Source: Lentilactobacillus diolivorans DSM 14421 (GTDB lineage: Bacteria > Bacillota > Bacilli > Lactobacillales > Lactobacillaceae). From it: a stretch of DNA of 64,000 nucleotides. The stretch covers positions 30,225 through 94,224 of the forward strand of contig NZ_AZEY01000007.1 in the NCBI RefSeq assembly GCF_001434255.1. The letters run 5' to 3'. A program made the translations under genes and the position numbers. Below are positions 43,449 through 53,306 of this stretch, in pieces; position 1 is the first letter of the stretch; every line of letters starts with the position of its first letter. The notes under the pieces are model-generated. The model saw only the letters and a program-made list of their open reading frames with translations, made no database searches and was not told where the DNA came from.

Positions 43449-45305
43449 TTATGCGGTTACCATCGTATCCTGGATGTTAGATTGTTCAGCCTTTGCAACA
43501 AAGTCTTCAATATGCTGTTGATACTGAATGACAGCGTTGTTTGCCGATGCGTGCCCACCAACATTACCGTCAAGAACCCAGAGTTCTTTCAGGGAAGCTG
43601 CACTATTCTGGTAAAGAGTTTGTGTCTGGCTTGTTGGAATGAACGCATCATCTGCTGTCGAAATAAACAGCGTTGGGACTTTGGCATTTTGAACGGCGGT
43701 AATCCCTGAAATGTCATCTAAGCTGGTTCCTTGGAAGAATTGATTAATGGCATTCAGAGAATTGAGCACCTTATTAAAGGGTAAAAGTGGGATTTGCCCG
43801 TTTAAATTAATACCAATCTTTGATGTGATATCGTTAAGCGATTTAGAGGCATCTTCATAAAGTGAGTGGGCAAGTGCGGGCATCGTTGAATAACCGCAAT
43901 CTGCAATAACGGCTTTAACCGAGGAAGATAATCCTGGTACAGAGGCAGCTTCCAAGGCAGTATCAGCGCCCATCGACTGACCATATAAAACAACCTGACT
44001 ATTCGGTCCGTTTGTCTCATCAACCTTTTTGATCCAGTTTTGCCAATCGTACTTATCTTTAGCACCATAAGTAATAAAGGCACCATCACTGGTATTTTGA
44101 CCACGAGTATAGGTAATCAAAACATTATATCCCATATCGTAGAAGACTTTTGAAATATATCCCATCCAGTTGGGATCGGTAGTCCAGCCTTGACCATAAA
44201 TAATGGTTTTAGTAGAATTTCCATTTTTAATATAAGTTGCTTTAGCATATTTTGATTTGTCGTCATAAAAAGGAATACTCCAAGTTTCTTTGGCAACCTT
44301 ATTATCATACCAATCTTTAGCCTCGGTATAAAATGCTTTGGAATATTCGGGATTATATTTTTCATCAAGATCGTTCCACATTTGGTCGATATTATAGCGA
44401 TCGGGTGACAGCAAGGTTCGAAAATCTGACATAAATTGAGCCACACGAGTAAAAACAAACGGATATGCAATAGCTGCTCCTGCAAAACTAGTGACGTCAG
44501 TGACTAAATTATTAATTAAGCCGTTGATTGTGGGATTAATCGTTTGGTCGGTGGATTGGTCTGCAGATGGTACTGTGATGTTGTCATTGGTATTTGTTGT
44601 GGTTGCCGTTTCCGGCGTGGTGGTTTTAGTGTCTGTGGAAGCAGCTACTGATTCATCTTTTGCAGTTTCTGAAAGGGTAGTAGTTGGCTTGGTATCATCT
44701 GGGGTGGAAACTTGATATGACTTATTGTTAGTTGATGATTGATTTGAACTATCAGTTTGAGCATTATCCACTGTTGTGGAAGATTCAGACTGATCAGCTG
44801 AGCTTGTCGAAGACGCACTAGTGACTGTTGTTGATTGGCTATTACTGTTATCTATATCTGAAGATGTGACCGATTGACGTGTTGCGTCATCGTCAGATGT
44901 TGTTGAAGTATCAGACGATTGGTCAGAACTGTCAGCTTGAATGGATGAATCAGCTTGATTAGCACTATTGTTGTTTTGTGGTGAATCGGGTACTGATGAA
45001 GCGTTTTGAGATAAACTCGAGGCACTATCACTATCATTAGTGGGACCATCGGGGTAACTACCATTGACGGAAGCAGTTGTTGTATCAACTGTCGATTGAT
45101 CATCAGCTAAGTTTGAAGACTGGCTTGATTGATCATTTGTAGTAGCTGAACTTACTTGGCTAGCTTTCGGTTGAACTTGAGTTGTTTGGACAACTTGGTT
45201 AGCGCTTTGTGCATGGACCGGCTAGTTCGTAAAAAAAATTGAACCAGCTGCTGTAAGAATTATTCCAAATGAGATTATCGTATTATGTAAGGTTAAATGT
45301 TTCAT
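43449..45305 (-). pseudogene. Secreted Ser-rich alpha/beta hydrolase, interrupted by TAG in the signal peptide
   Basis: The reading frame runs from an ATG at 45305 (RBS GGAGA) through a signal peptide MKHLTLHNTIISFGIILTAA to TAG at 45224-45222 (codon 28), just before PVHAQSANQ, which looks like the cleavage region. Past the stop come about 230 Ser/Thr/Asp/Gln-rich residues and an alpha/beta hydrolase domain with VVLYGQSMGAD (nucleophile elbow), ADCGYSTM and a late His in VGGHASANN. A CAG-to-TAG change would explain the stop. Without it this is a cell-surface hydrolase of 618 codons. No alternative secreted start is evident. Confidence 0.85.
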
Positions 45306-45485
45306 CTGTCTTCTCCAATCTATGTCTTTCTTATTATACAACATTGGGTTGATTTGTGACGACGTTTATTAGTTAAACAGCAAAAATAATTAAAATAATT
45401 AAATTAGGTGGTGGAAAATTAAGATAAAAAATTAGCTGCCTATTTAAAAATATTTCTACTATCTTAGTTGGCGGTTCGATCACAT

Positions 45486-45521
45486 TAAAAAAGTCTGGGC
45501 AAATAATATCTGTCCAGACTC
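45486..45521 (-). terminator. Terminator of the epimerase operon
   Basis: On the minus strand AGTCTGGACAG pairs with a partner ending CCCAGACT and is followed by TTTTTT. It stands 66 bases after the epimerase stop. Confidence 0.75.
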
Positions 45522-45586
45522 TCGATGATTATAAAATTTATTTAGATATCTTTAGTAAAAGGGAACTTATACATTAAAGTTTCTGG

Positions 45587-46939
45587 TTACCAGCCAATCT
45601 TACCCGCATTTTTAGGAATTTCAACATTGCCACTTTCGACAGCTGTAAATGCATCATCAAGTACTTGGAGTGCCTGGTCCAATTGTTGGCGATCGATAAC
45701 CAGCGGTGGCTGAAATCTTAGGATATTTCCAGCGAGCGTAATAATTACAACGCCGTGGGCAAATGCATAATAAATTACTTTTGTTGCTTCATCGTTAGCC
45801 GGTTCCTTTGTTTGGCGATCTTTAACCAATTCAATACCACCGTTTAATCCCCACATCCGAACGTCACCAATGAGCGGATGGCGCTCTTGCATTTCAAGGA
45901 ATCGATGTTTAGCGTATTCACCGTCTTTAGCTGATTTTTCAACGAGATGTTCATCCTCAATAACATTTAAAGTAGCAAGTGAGGCGGCTGAACATATTGG
46001 ATTACCGGATGTTGTAAATAAGTGTGCCGGTGCGGCCAAGCTTTGCATAATATCTTTTTTGCCGATTACAGCGCTGAGTGGCATTCCAGAGGCTAACGAT
46101 TTTCCGACAGACATTAAATCAGGTTCGATGTCTTTGTACTGTTGAATACTCCACATCTTGCCGGTTCGACCGAGTCCCTGATTGATTTCATCAACCGCAA
46201 ATAGAATGCCATTGTCGTGACAGAACTTATAAACTAATTGCATGTAAATCTCAGGTGCTTTAACGATTCCACCGTCGCCCTGGATTGGTTCAATCAAAAC
46301 ACAAGCAGTTTCGTCAGCGGGCAAAAATGATTCAAAGGGTCGTTTAAAATCATCGAAATAACGTTTTGCAACATCATCTTCACTTTCTCCCGGATAGCGT
46401 CTGTATAAGTCAGGATATGGGACATGAACAACGCCTGGTAGCATTGGCCCAATTTTGCGAGTCATATTTAGACTGGTTCCCGATAGCGTTTGTGAACCAT
46501 AAGTTGATCCATGGTAGGAACCCATGTAAGAGACAATGTATTGGCGGCCGGTATAAGCTCGGGCAAATTTGATAATAGCATCATTAGCGTCTGAGCCGGA
46601 ATTTCCAAAACTAACCATTTTGGGAGAATTTCCAGGTGCAATTTCAGTAAGCTTTTTTGATAATTCAATTCCAGGCACATGGTGAAAGTATGCTGGAGTG
46701 TAATGAATTAATTTTTGTGCCTGATCGGTAATGGCTTTGACGACCTTCTCATGAGTGTGACCAACGTTAATTGCTGAGGCACTTGCAAGTAAGTCAATAT
46801 ATTGGTTACCATCAACGTCGACTAATGTTGCCCCGTGAGCATGATCAATCACTAAATCGTAGTAGTTAATTCGCGCAGAACGAGCATAATAATGGTTTTC
46901 TTCATCAACTAGTTTTGAAGCTTTTTCCAAATGACTCAT
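45587..46939 (-). CDS. Isoleucine 2-epimerase (branched-chain amino acid racemase)
   Basis: A 450-residue PLP enzyme of the class III aminotransferase fold. The sequence, including ENHYYARSARINYYDLVIDH near the N-terminus and the ending IPKNAGKIGW, closely resembles the isoleucine 2-epimerase characterised from Lactobacillus buchneri, which interconverts L-isoleucine and D-allo-isoleucine. The PLP lysine is in MSVGKSLASGMPL (about 280). GNSGSDAND and DEINQGLGRTG are cofactor-binding motifs. It follows an amino-acid permease by 14 bases, which may import the substrate. Function is by recall of sequence, so strong but not tested. Confidence 0.88.
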   Translation of the reverse strand: MSHLEKASKLVDEENHYYARSARINYYDLVIDHAHGATLVDVDGNQYIDLLASASAINVGHTHEKVVKAITDQAQKLIHYTPAYFHHVPGIELSKKLTEIAPGNSPKMVSFGNSGSDANDAIIKFARAYTGRQYIVSYMGSYHGSTYGSQTLSGTSLNMTRKIGPMLPGVVHVPYPDLYRRYPGESEDDVAKRYFDDFKRPFESFLPADETACVLIEPIQGDGGIVKAPEIYMQLVYKFCHDNGILFAVDEINQGLGRTGKMWSIQQYKDIEPDLMSVGKSLASGMPLSAVIGKKDIMQSLAAPAHLFTTSGNPICSAASLATLNVIEDEHLVEKSAKDGEYAKHRFLEMQERHPLIGDVRMWGLNGGIELVKDRQTKEPANDEATKVIYYAFAHGVVIITLAGNILRFQPPLVIDRQQLDQALQVLDDAFTAVESGNVEIPKNAGKIGW

Positions 46940-46953
46940 GAAATCACCAATCC

Positions 46954-48411
46954 TTAAGAATCCTTGTTAGTTTGTTTTTTCTTATCTGCTGTGGATGTTG
47001 AATGATTCATACCATATGCAAAGTAAACAATCATGCCAAAAATAAACCAGCCAAGCGCATAAGTCTTAGCTTGAATATCCAAGCCCCAGAAAATACCAAG
47101 TGCTCCTAAGAAGCCAAGTGCGGGTAATACTGGATAAAATGGCATTTTAAAACTTGGCATTGGAATGTCTTTTCCTTCACGGGGTCTCAATGCGTAAACG
47201 CCAATCGAGACAAACATGAATGCAATTAAAGTTCCTGCAGAAATAAGTTGTGCCAGGAACGTAAATGGGAAAAAGGCGCCTAAAACAATTCCAATAATGG
47301 TTAAGACGATTAACGCACGGTTAGGGAGATTATTTTCCAATTTACCGAGCCATTTAGGAAGTAGACCATCACGGCCAAATGAATAAAGTAAACGCGAACC
47401 GGCCAGCATCATACCAATTAGTGCAGTAAACATACCAACAACCGCAACAGCTTGAACAACGGTTGCAACGGCACCGTGGCCACTTTGACGTAAAGCCCAG
47501 CCGACGGGTTCGGCGTTGTTAGCATAATCAGAGTAGCGGAACATACCTACTAAGACTAGTGCAACGGCAACAAAAAGGAATACTGCAATAAACAAGGAGC
47601 CAAGAATTCCCCGCGGCATTGTTTTTTGTGGATTTTTAGCTTCGGCGGAGTTAGCAGCGATTGAGTCGAACCCAATGTATGCTAAGAAGATCTCTGAAAC
47701 GCCGGCGTAGATTCCTTGCCAGCCACCAAAAGCAGAGCCATCAGCGTTTACGTGATATTTTGGAATAAATGGTGTGTAGTTCTTCATGTGAAGTGCGGTT
47801 GCACCAACGAAGATAAATACTAAAATAGCAATTACTTTTAAAACAACTAATGTATTTTCAACTCGTGCAGTTTGCGAAGCACCACGGGAAAGCAACGTCG
47901 TTACCAGTAAAATAACAACAATTGCAACTAGATCCATTAGACCACCATTACTTCCAGTTGAAGCAGTTGAAAGTGTTTTAGGTAGGTTTAGACCCAGTGG
48001 CGAAATTAAGCCTTGGAAGTTTGCAGATAACCCGGACGCGACAAACGCAACAGCAATAAAGTACTCGGCTAATAATGCCCAACCGGCAATCCAACCCCAA
48101 AATTCACCGAAAACGACATTAATCCAAGAGTAAGCAGATCCAGCAAACGGCATTGCCGCGGCCATCTCTGCGTATGCAAAGGCAACCATCCCAGCAACAA
48201 TTGCAGCGGCTAAGAAGGAAAGTGCAACTGCAGGGCCGGCATGTTGGGCCGCAACAACGCCGGGCAAAGTAAAGATTGAGGTTGAAACAATGGTTCCAAC
48301 ACCCAACGCTAAAAAGTCTTTCGTAGTTAAACTACGAATTAAATGGGAATCTTTATCCTGGTAAACCAAAGGATCTTCTTTTCGAAACATTTTTTCTCTT
48401 AAACTGCTCAT
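46954..48411 (-). CDS. APC-family amino acid permease
   Basis: A 485-residue transporter with about twelve helices. GVGTIVSTSIFTLPGVVAA (about 37-55) is the APC TM1 signature (GxGxIxGxxIFxLPG with a changed Gly), and AYAEMAAAMPFAGSAYSW (about 80-97) matches the TM2-3 motif of cationic/APA-type permeases. It precedes and is transcribed with the isoleucine 2-epimerase, suggesting branched-chain or related amino-acid transport, an inference from context. RBS GGAGTG. Confidence 0.87.
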   Translation of the reverse strand: MSSLREKMFRKEDPLVYQDKDSHLIRSLTTKDFLALGVGTIVSTSIFTLPGVVAAQHAGPAVALSFLAAAIVAGMVAFAYAEMAAAMPFAGSAYSWINVVFGEFWGWIAGWALLAEYFIAVAFVASGLSANFQGLISPLGLNLPKTLSTASTGSNGGLMDLVAIVVILLVTTLLSRGASQTARVENTLVVLKVIAILVFIFVGATALHMKNYTPFIPKYHVNADGSAFGGWQGIYAGVSEIFLAYIGFDSIAANSAEAKNPQKTMPRGILGSLFIAVFLFVAVALVLVGMFRYSDYANNAEPVGWALRQSGHGAVATVVQAVAVVGMFTALIGMMLAGSRLLYSFGRDGLLPKWLGKLENNLPNRALIVLTIIGIVLGAFFPFTFLAQLISAGTLIAFMFVSIGVYALRPREGKDIPMPSFKMPFYPVLPALGFLGALGIFWGLDIQAKTYALGWFIFGMIVYFAYGMNHSTSTADKKKQTNKDS

Positions 48412-48813
48412 TAAAAATCACTCCATTGTAGTAAAATTCGAATTAATAATAATCCTTTAAATGATAATCTAACATAATTTGTGGGTTTCCGGTGAAATAG
48501 CAAACGGAAACTAATCATCTGGTATGAGAACTAGACGATTTGTTTTGTATAAAAATATGTAAATTCTTACAAATAAATATTAATGAAATATCGAAAACGA
48601 CACTAGGGGATGCGAGTAGTTTACCGCATTTTATATGAGATTGTCAACGAATGTTCTAATCTCAATTTAATTTTGCACAAAGGTTTGTTATAATGTTATC
48701 AGAAAACTTCTACAATTTTATTTGCTCATATTTAAATTAATCACTATAATGAATAATGTGTGAGCGCAAACGAGTTGTTTGCGAACTGAATAATATATAT
48801 TGGGGGCGACATT
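48412..48813. other. Divergent intergenic region, AT-rich
   Basis: About 400 bases between the minus-strand permease operon and the plus-strand DUF536-like gene. It holds AT-rich stretches suited to promoters on both strands and no T-box sequence. The segment GAGCGCAAACGAG..TTTGCG near 48761-48783 is a short imperfect palindrome before the plus gene. Confidence 0.4.
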
Positions 48814-49416
48814 ATGGCGTTAACGATTAAAGAGTTAGCAGATCAATTAGCGGTTTCCAAAACTGCAATCAGAAAACATATGGACGACAAATTTCGGAGT
48901 ACATATACGATCAAGCAGGGAAACAAGATTTTGATTAAAGATGAGGGTGCAGAAATCCTCAGAGGTCAATTTAAGGAAACAGAAGGTAGTTCTGAGAACA
49001 CAACAGAAACGGCCCAGAAACCTTCTGCTGTAATTACTAACCGGCAACAGGAAAAGACCAATCATAGTGCAACAGATTTGTTAGCTGAACAGTTGAATGA
49101 ACAGCGCAAACAAATTGAAGAGAAAGACAAACAAATTCGCGAATTACATCAATTACTTGATCAATCACAGCGTTTGCAATTAGATGTTCAAAATAAGTTA
49201 AAGCAGCTCCAGAATAAGACCGGCAATTCCGCTGAAACTAAGGCAATTGAAGGCAATGTAGAAAGTACCACCCAATCTAAGAATTCTACTACAGATAAGC
49301 CTGCTAGTGACAACATTCCAGATAGCTATCAACCACAGTCAACAACTGACGGAGTTTCATCTGCCTATCAATCAGCACCTAAGCGTAAAAAGCATTGGTG
49401 GCAATTTGGGCGGTAA
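48814..49416 (+). CDS. DUF536-like protein with N-terminal HTH and coiled coil
   Basis: A 200-residue protein. The N-terminal 45 residues, LTIKELADQLAVSKTAIRKH, form a helix-turn-helix like those at the start of DUF536 proteins, often found on lactobacillar plasmids near repB. A long coiled coil follows (about 90-150, LAEQLNEQRKQIEEKDKQIR). Then comes a Ser/Thr-rich linker and a basic, aromatic C-terminus (KRKKHWWQFGR). It is likely a DNA-binding oligomer. A chromosomal location here may reflect capture of a plasmid gene. Function unknown. Confidence 0.75.
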   Translation: MALTIKELADQLAVSKTAIRKHMDDKFRSTYTIKQGNKILIKDEGAEILRGQFKETEGSSENTTETAQKPSAVITNRQQEKTNHSATDLLAEQLNEQRKQIEEKDKQIRELHQLLDQSQRLQLDVQNKLKQLQNKTGNSAETKAIEGNVESTTQSKNSTTDKPASDNIPDSYQPQSTTDGVSSAYQSAPKRKKHWWQFGR

Positions 49417-49448
49417 TAGTCAGTTAACCCCAGCAATTATTAACATAG

Positions 49449-49483
49449 AAAACCACAATCTAATGTTGGATTGTGGTTTTTTT
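49449..49483 (+). terminator. Terminator after the DUF536-like gene
   Basis: AAACCACAATC pairs with GATTGTGGTTT with a short loop, followed by seven Ts. Confidence 0.85.
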
Positions 49484-49628
49484 ATATCAAAAAGTTCTGA
49501 TAAGGTCGGTGTTAAAGTCCGTGAAATTGATGATGCAAAGATAAATTGCTTGTCAAAATAATCTACGCAACCGATAATTGCTTTAATACATGGGGTGGCA
49601 CAAGTATAGTCAATTTGAGAGGTGAATC

Positions 49629-50198
49629 ATGTTAGCTGATATTTTAAAACAAAAGCGAAAACAACTGGGATTAACTCAAACTGTCATTGCTCAAAAATTA
49701 AATGTCCAGCGGCAAACAGTTTCCAATTGGGAAAATGACAAAAGCTACCCGGATATTCCAACCCTTGTCAGAATTAGTAAGCTTTATGATTTATCACTCG
49801 ACTATATGTTAAAGGGTGATGAGCAGTATATGAAGCAAGTTAAGAAGGATTATCGATTAATCAATAAGCGGAAAAAAGATGTTTGGCTGGATCGTTTGCT
49901 AATTGTTGGACTGACTGTAGGGCTGGCTCCCCTTCTATGGTTACCGTTTGTAAAATCTGATGAACAGTCTAAGTGGATTGGTGTTTTTATGATGGTATGT
50001 GTGACCGCGATGTTTCCGTTAAGCTATTTGAAGCTAAAGTCGTTTTATCATGGTGATTCGAAAAACTTGTTTGTTCCTAAATCTTCTGGAGTTGGTTTAA
50101 CAATCAATCCCAATCATCCACTTGGGAAATTAGTATGGATCATATTAACCTTAATTATGGTTTACATGATCATCCAGATGATTATTACTCCTGATTGA
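49629..50198 (+). CDS. XRE-family regulator with transmembrane C-terminus
   Basis: A 189-residue protein. An HTH_3 domain fills residues 1-62 (LKQKRKQLGLTQTVIAQKL, then QRQTVSNWENDKSYPD). Three hydrophobic segments follow (about 88-108, 114-130 and 165-185). Membrane-tethered XRE regulators of this kind are common in lactic acid bacteria and usually respond to envelope or neighbouring-gene signals; the target is not evident. GAGAGG lies before the ATG. It is monocistronic. Confidence 0.83.
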   Translation: MLADILKQKRKQLGLTQTVIAQKLNVQRQTVSNWENDKSYPDIPTLVRISKLYDLSLDYMLKGDEQYMKQVKKDYRLINKRKKDVWLDRLLIVGLTVGLAPLLWLPFVKSDEQSKWIGVFMMVCVTAMFPLSYLKLKSFYHGDSKNLFVPKSSGVGLTINPNHPLGKLVWIILTLIMVYMIIQMIITPD

Positions 50199-50240
50199 AG
50201 TGACAGGTCACATATTATTACGATAAAAGCTACATCAGAA

Positions 50241-50366
50241 GAGTGAGGCAAAAATCCCTAGCTTCCAGAGTGTCGGGTACGATTTTTTCCTCATGTTTTT
50301 TGCTCGGTAATAATCGTGATTGCACAAAACGGGACTGGACAAAAGTGATTTTGTCCAGTCCCGTTT
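50241..50366 (-). repeat. Dispersed hairpin repeat, copy R4 (reverse orientation)
   Basis: Read on the minus strand it begins with the stem ACGGGACTGGACAAAA/TTTTGTCCAGTCCCGT, then TGCAATCACGATTATTACCGAG as in R2. It ends in a shorter arm CTCTGGAAGC..CCTCACTC. The inner hairpin present in R1-R2 is missing, so this is a deletion derivative. It lies between the XRE gene and the convergent ACT-protein gene. Confidence 0.8.
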
Positions 50367-50405
50367 GTAATTAATTATGAAATTATTGGGTAATGCTATT
50401 CGTCG

Positions 50406-50840
50406 TTATTCAATGGATACCAGCTGAACATTACTGGTACCTTGAACTTGTTGGAGATGATTTAAAAGGTCATCTACTGTTCCGGTTAAATGACTTAGAT
50501 CCAATGAAATCACGATGCTCGCGATGTTATGAATGGGAATGTTCTGGTTGATTGTTAAAACGCTGGCACTAGAATCGGAAATTGCCATCAAAACTCGGGA
50601 TAGAATACCACGCTGATTCTCCAACATTAATGAAATGACAGCCTTTCGATCCATCATATTTTCTTCAGGCAAAAAGACTAAATCTTTATATTTATAATAG
50701 GTTCCTCGGCTGATACCAACTACTTTAACCGCTTCGCTAACTTGTTTAACTTTACCGCTTTCTAAGAGCTGTCGAGCCTGAATTACTTTATCAAAAGACT
50801 CTGGTAAAATCGAACTATCAACGATGTAGTACTTTTCCAC
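50406..50840 (-). CDS. ACT domain-containing protein (UPF0735/PheB-like)
   Basis: A 144-residue protein. The N-terminal part, IQARQLLESGKVKQVSEAVKVVGISRGTYYKYKD (landmark, residues about 22-55), looks like a helix-turn-helix. The C-terminal ACT domain (about 65-144, LENQRGILSRVLMAISDS) usually binds amino acids. Relatives are annotated PheB or UPF0735 and lie with homoserine/threonine genes, as here after thrB. It may be an amino-acid-responsive regulator of the cluster, an inference. GTG at 50840 was chosen for RBS spacing (GAGG nine bases upstream). It overlaps thrB by 23 bases. Confidence 0.8.
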   Translation of the reverse strand: MEKYYIVDSSILPESFDKVIQARQLLESGKVKQVSEAVKVVGISRGTYYKYKDLVFLPEENMMDRKAVISLMLENQRGILSRVLMAISDSSASVLTINQNIPIHNIASIVISLDLSHLTGTVDDLLNHLQQVQGTSNVQLVSIE

Positions 50841-51723
50841 GTTCAATTACCTCACTTGTTACGCCATTTGAATCAACTGCCATTTTACGAATTTTCCAGC
50901 CAGGAAAGGCAGCTTTTGCATTTGTGACGATTTCGTTAGCTGCAGCTTCATCATTTGTAATAGCCATCATTGTTGAGCCACTGCCACTAATGTACATTGT
51001 ACCCCCTAATTGCTCACAAATATTTTTTGCTTGGCTATAATCGGGGATTAATTTTGCTCGGTAGGGTTCATGCATGCGGTCATCACAGGCCTCGTGAATC
51101 ATATGAATGTCACCAATTTCGAGTGCCTTGGTCATTGCTGCACAATGGCTCACTTGATGAATAGCGTCAGCGTAACTTAGCGTTTTAGGCAAGACCTTTC
51201 TCGCCTCGTGAGTGCTGACCTGATAATCAGGAATGAGTGCAACAAAATGCAAGTTTTCATTAACGTTATATTTAATGACTTGGGGCTGATTGCGTTCATC
51301 TAAAAAAGAAACGCATAAGCTTCCAAGAATTGCTGGTGTAACGTTGTCAGGATGGCCTTCCATTTCAGTTGCCAGGACAAGTAATTGATCGACCGAAAGT
51401 TGGTTGTCAAACCAAACGCTGGCGGCCTTTAGTCCGGCAACAACGCAAACTGATGAGCTACCAAGTCCACGGGCTACCGGAACATCACCATTGATTGTAA
51501 TCTTAACGTTTGGGACCGGTTTATCGAGGAAGTTGCAGCCCTTAACAAATGCTTGGTAGACGAGGTTATTCTCATTGCGGAATTCCTCCGGACAACCCGT
51601 GATCTCTAAGTGGGTTGAACTTTCCTCGAAGCTAACCGTTGAATAATAGGATACGGCCAAGCCAAGGCAGTCAAAACCAACGCCGACGTTTGCACTTGTT
51701 GCTGGAACTTTAATCTTTATCAT
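50818..51723 (-). CDS. thrB: Homoserine kinase
   Basis: A 301-residue GHMP kinase phosphorylating homoserine for threonine synthesis. IKVPATSANVGVGFDCLGLAV (landmark, residues 3-23) is the family opening. PVARGLGSSSVCVVAGL (about 82-98) is the ATP-binding GHMP motif, and YISGSGSTMMAI (about 246-257) is the third motif. GGAGG is six bases before the ATG at 51723. It overlaps the thrC end by 14 bases and the ACT gene by 23, so the three are translationally coupled. Confidence 0.95.
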   Translation of the reverse strand: MIKIKVPATSANVGVGFDCLGLAVSYYSTVSFEESSTHLEITGCPEEFRNENNLVYQAFVKGCNFLDKPVPNVKITINGDVPVARGLGSSSVCVVAGLKAASVWFDNQLSVDQLLVLATEMEGHPDNVTPAILGSLCVSFLDERNQPQVIKYNVNENLHFVALIPDYQVSTHEARKVLPKTLSYADAIHQVSHCAAMTKALEIGDIHMIHEACDDRMHEPYRAKLIPDYSQAKNICEQLGGTMYISGSGSTMMAITNDEAAANEIVTNAKAAFPGWKIRKMAVDSNGVTSEVIERGKVLHR

Positions 51724-53200
51724 AAAATACCTCCTCAACCTTTTGGCGGACATAGTCTTTCATTTCACTTTTTTCAATAACGCTTTCGTGCTTAATTGGT
51801 AATTCCCAAACTTTTCTCAAGTTCTCCGGAATTGGTGCATGAGTTTCGGCTGCCAAATCCCTCATTACCTGTAGAACATCATTAGCAGTTTTAGGTAAGA
51901 CTGCATCAGAAACTGCGTTAACAAATTTATATGGACTGGCAGTGCTGAGTAAGATCATTGGCGTTTGTTTGTCGCTCTTTTGATAATCACGCATTACTTT
52001 ATATCCGGCAGCTGTGTGTGGATCCATTAAATAACCGTTTTCGTTATAAACAGTTGCAATGGAATTCTCAATTTCCTGATCAGTACTATAACCACAATAA
52101 AAATCTTTTTGAATATTATCGAGAATCTCTTTGGAAACCTGATATTTACCGCTATCTTCCAAATCATCCATTAGTTGTTTAACGTATTCGGTATCTTCGC
52201 CACTCTTGTAATAAAGAAGCCGCTCAAAGTTACTGGAAACTTGGATGTCCATACTTGGTGCAACTGTTTGGTAAAATGGCCGATTCCGATCATAAACACC
52301 ATGCTCGAAGAAGTTGGCTAAGACATTGTTTTCATTGCAGGCAACCACAAACTTCTTAACGGGCAAACCAAGGAGTTTTGCATAATAGCCAGCCAGGACA
52401 TCACCAAAGTTACCGGTTGGAACAGTGAAGTTAACCTGGTCACCGGCTTTTATTGACCCGGCATTAACAAGTTGTTTGTAAGAGTCAAAGTAGTAAACGA
52501 CTTGAGGAATCAATCGACCGATATTAATTGAGTTGGCGCTTGATAGGCTGACCTCGTTGCCAAGCTGCTGTTTTAAGGATTGATCATTAAAAAGTCGTTT
52601 AACATTGGTTTGAGCATCATCAAAGTTTCCTTTGATTGCAGCCACTTTGGTATTGTTACCGCCGGTTGTAACCATTTGTAGTTTCTGAACTTTGCTGACA
52701 CCACCATTAGGATAGAAAACGATGATACCCATATTATGAAGATCTTTAAAACCCTCAAGAGCAGCTTTTCCGGTGTCTCCACTTGTAGCAGTTAGGATCA
52801 TAACTTTATTGTTTTCAGTTAAAACATGTTTCATTAATTGTGGAAGCAATTGTAAACCAACGTCTTTGAAAGCGCTGGTTGGGCCATGAAAGAGTTCCAA
52901 AACATGAAAGTTGTCTACGTTGACAACTGGGGTGATCTTTTCGGAGTCAAAGCTTGAATGGTAAGCATTGGCAACACTTTCGCTAATTTCGGCAGCCGAA
53001 AAGTCTGGCAGTAATTTTGTAAGAACCGCCCTGGCAATGTCTTGATAATCCAAAGTTATTAATTTATCAAGATCAACTTGAGTGTTACCGAGATTTGGGT
53101 AAACAAATAATCCCTTATCGTCAGCAAATCCCTTTTTAATTGCATCCTTAGCCGATATTTTTACTGAGTTATTTCTAGTGCTGGTATAAAATTTATTCAT
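51710..53200 (-). CDS. thrC: Threonine synthase
   Basis: A 496-residue PLP enzyme turning O-phosphohomoserine into threonine. It belongs to the long, fungal/proteobacterial-like class. N-terminal MNKFYTSTRNNSVKISAKDAI is characteristic, the PLP lysine is in GPTSAFKDVGLQ (about 106-117), and TATSGDTGKAALEG (about 133-146) binds the phosphate. TVPTGNFGDVLAGYYAK is also diagnostic. Promoter TTGTTT-17-TATCAT lies upstream in the short divergent spacer shared with hom. Confidence 0.95.
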   Translation of the reverse strand: MNKFYTSTRNNSVKISAKDAIKKGFADDKGLFVYPNLGNTQVDLDKLITLDYQDIARAVLTKLLPDFSAAEISESVANAYHSSFDSEKITPVVNVDNFHVLELFHGPTSAFKDVGLQLLPQLMKHVLTENNKVMILTATSGDTGKAALEGFKDLHNMGIIVFYPNGGVSKVQKLQMVTTGGNNTKVAAIKGNFDDAQTNVKRLFNDQSLKQQLGNEVSLSSANSINIGRLIPQVVYYFDSYKQLVNAGSIKAGDQVNFTVPTGNFGDVLAGYYAKLLGLPVKKFVVACNENNVLANFFEHGVYDRNRPFYQTVAPSMDIQVSSNFERLLYYKSGEDTEYVKQLMDDLEDSGKYQVSKEILDNIQKDFYCGYSTDQEIENSIATVYNENGYLMDPHTAAGYKVMRDYQKSDKQTPMILLSTASPYKFVNAVSDAVLPKTANDVLQVMRDLAAETHAPIPENLRKVWELPIKHESVIEKSEMKDYVRQKVEEVFYDKD

Positions 53201-53306
53201 TGACTTTAACTCCTTGCATTTCTGTGATTATTATGATAATCTGTTTTCAGTTAAAAAACAAGTGTTTATTATCAATGAACAAAATAAAAAATTGGAGGTT
53301 TGAGCA

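Noticed and set aside
44852..45103. Out-of-frame ORFs in the Ser-rich part of the hydrolase
   Set aside because: They are shadows of repetitive codons in the hydrolase frame; the true frame is continuous from 45305 apart from one TAG.
49307..49561. Open frame of 84 codons overlapping the end of the DUF536-like gene
   Set aside because: It runs through the terminator at 49449-49483, lacks an RBS and is out of frame with a real gene for a third of its length.
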